Source: Haplomitrium mnioides
Taxonomy: Eukaryota; Marchantiophyta; Haplomitriopsida; Calobryales
DNA length: 32,884 bases
Reading direction: 5' to 3'
Assembly (NCBI GenBank): GCA_049999725.1
Contig: JBNGIS010004996.1
Coordinates: 1-32,884 of the forward strand
The notes below the pieces were generated by a model. That model ran no database searches. It worked only from the letters and a program-made list of their open reading frames with translations, and had not been told where the DNA came from. Of the stretch, positions 31,964 to 32,884 are shown piece by piece. Made by a program: the position numbers and the translations under genes. Every line of letters begins with the position of its first letter. Within the stretch, counting starts at the first letter, position 1.

Positions 31964-32884
31964 TGTCGACCGTGTGTTTTCGGGTTTTTTCAAATTTTTG
32001 TGTTTAAGCTGGTCTAGCACAACACTTTGAGCCCAGGACTGATCAACCTGGTGCACAAAGAGGTGAAATAGAATAAAAACAGATTAAGGAGTGGGTTGGA
32101 GTCTGAGGAAGCAGGTTTGTTTGATTCCATCGAAAGGCGGGCCAATTTGGCGCAATGAGAGAGTGACCTCGAAAATGCAGCCAAGAAGGGAGGGTGTGGA
32201 GAACTGGGCTGGAAACAGGGCCATTTGTTATGTCATGAGGATCCCCACGTAGGTGGAGGCTTTGACGGATGCTCTCTTCACCCTCTCTAAGAGAGTTTTT
32301 TGTAAAGTTTCGTTTTATGTTCTTTAAAGTGGGTTTTTTGGCATACTGGAAAGGTCTTCTGTGAGAGTCCAGGGGGACATGGAACTCCACTTCCCCTGTT
32401 TGAGGGTGTCCTAGGGGTTTGTGTATAAACCCTGCTGGTGGGGGTTGAATTAGACTATTTTATTTGACCATAATAATTTAAATATTAGTTATTATTATTT
32501 ATCTTATTATATTATATTATTATTTTAATATTATTTCTATGTGTTAGCATTGTTGGATTAGTTTATTGTACTTTTATTATTATTTATTTATGTGTTATTA
32601 TATTCTATTTTATTATTTCAATTTATAATTATTTTATTGATTTTGATTTTGATTTTATATCTTATATATTATTATATCATGTTGCTTTATTTTATTTTTT
32701 TATTTATCCTATGTTGTAGGTGAGCATAGCATTTCTACTTTTATTATATTCTATTATTTTATTTATTTAATTGACCCAATCCTTCTAGGATTACTATATT
32801 ATTATTTGAATTCTACTGGTCTATTGGTCATTTTTGTAATTTTTATTTTATTTTCTTCTTCTATATTTTATTTCTATTTTATCT
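31964..32884. other. Unrelated sequence after the copia break, possibly an LTR
   Basis: Homology to copia RT ends sharply and new sequence starts tgtcgaccgtgtg, beginning with TG as LTRs do. A TATA-like gtgtataaaccc lies at about 32419-32430. From 32450 to the end the sequence is extremely AT-rich with ttatta repeats. No coding region is seen, and the far end is outside the window. An LTR retrotransposon inserted into the copia element is the likeliest reading but is not proved. Confidence 0.4.

Overview
The window looks like nuclear DNA of a land plant. Two intact genes belong to plant families: an LSD1-type zinc-finger regulator and an NRT1/PTR-family (NPF) transporter. A third spliced gene encodes a small protein that looks plastid-targeted. 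Introns follow the GT-AG rule, and the ends of the window are filled with decayed Ty1/copia and Ty3/gypsy retrotransposons. I could not place the species; a non-flowering land plant such as a moss is possible but is only an impression.

Layout. Positions 1-3300 hold a badly decayed copia element on the minus strand, with reverse transcriptase, integrase and protease remnants in reverse order. Positions about 4230-9400 are a complex repeat field: a minisatellite of about 59-60 bp, four copies of a gene 3' end (last coding exon plus 3' flank) on the minus strand, and a 924-bp inverted-repeat transposon (5950-6873) that landed inside the array with an 8-bp target duplication. LSD1 lies on the minus strand at 10760-11269, in one uninterrupted reading frame, with a long G-rich tract upstream of its start. 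Positions 11400-16240 are mostly unassigned; the best candidate there is a 158-residue reading frame at 15177-15653. A second minisatellite (33-40 bp units) fills 16245-17200, just downstream of the three-exon NPF gene (17408-19458, minus).

The NPF gene and a three-exon plus-strand gene for a 158-residue protein (21209-22777) point away from each other. The 1.75 kb between them contains several tandem repeats, some of which recur in inverted orientation, so much of the plus-strand gene's 5' flank could fold back on itself. One repeat segment recurs inverted in that gene's first intron.

From about 23.4 kb onward the sequence is AT-rich and dominated by mobile DNA: a 1.06-kb inverted-repeat element, a decayed gypsy element (25980-28650, minus), a copia element with LTR, primer-binding site, gag and reverse transcriptase (29640-31963, plus) that has lost most of its integrase, and a junction at 31964 where a different, possibly LTR-type, sequence begins.

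No operon or defence-like system is visible. The most unusual parts are the repeated terminal exon in the 4.8-8.8 kb array, the fold-back repeat structure before the 158-residue gene, and the well-bounded inverted-repeat transposon.
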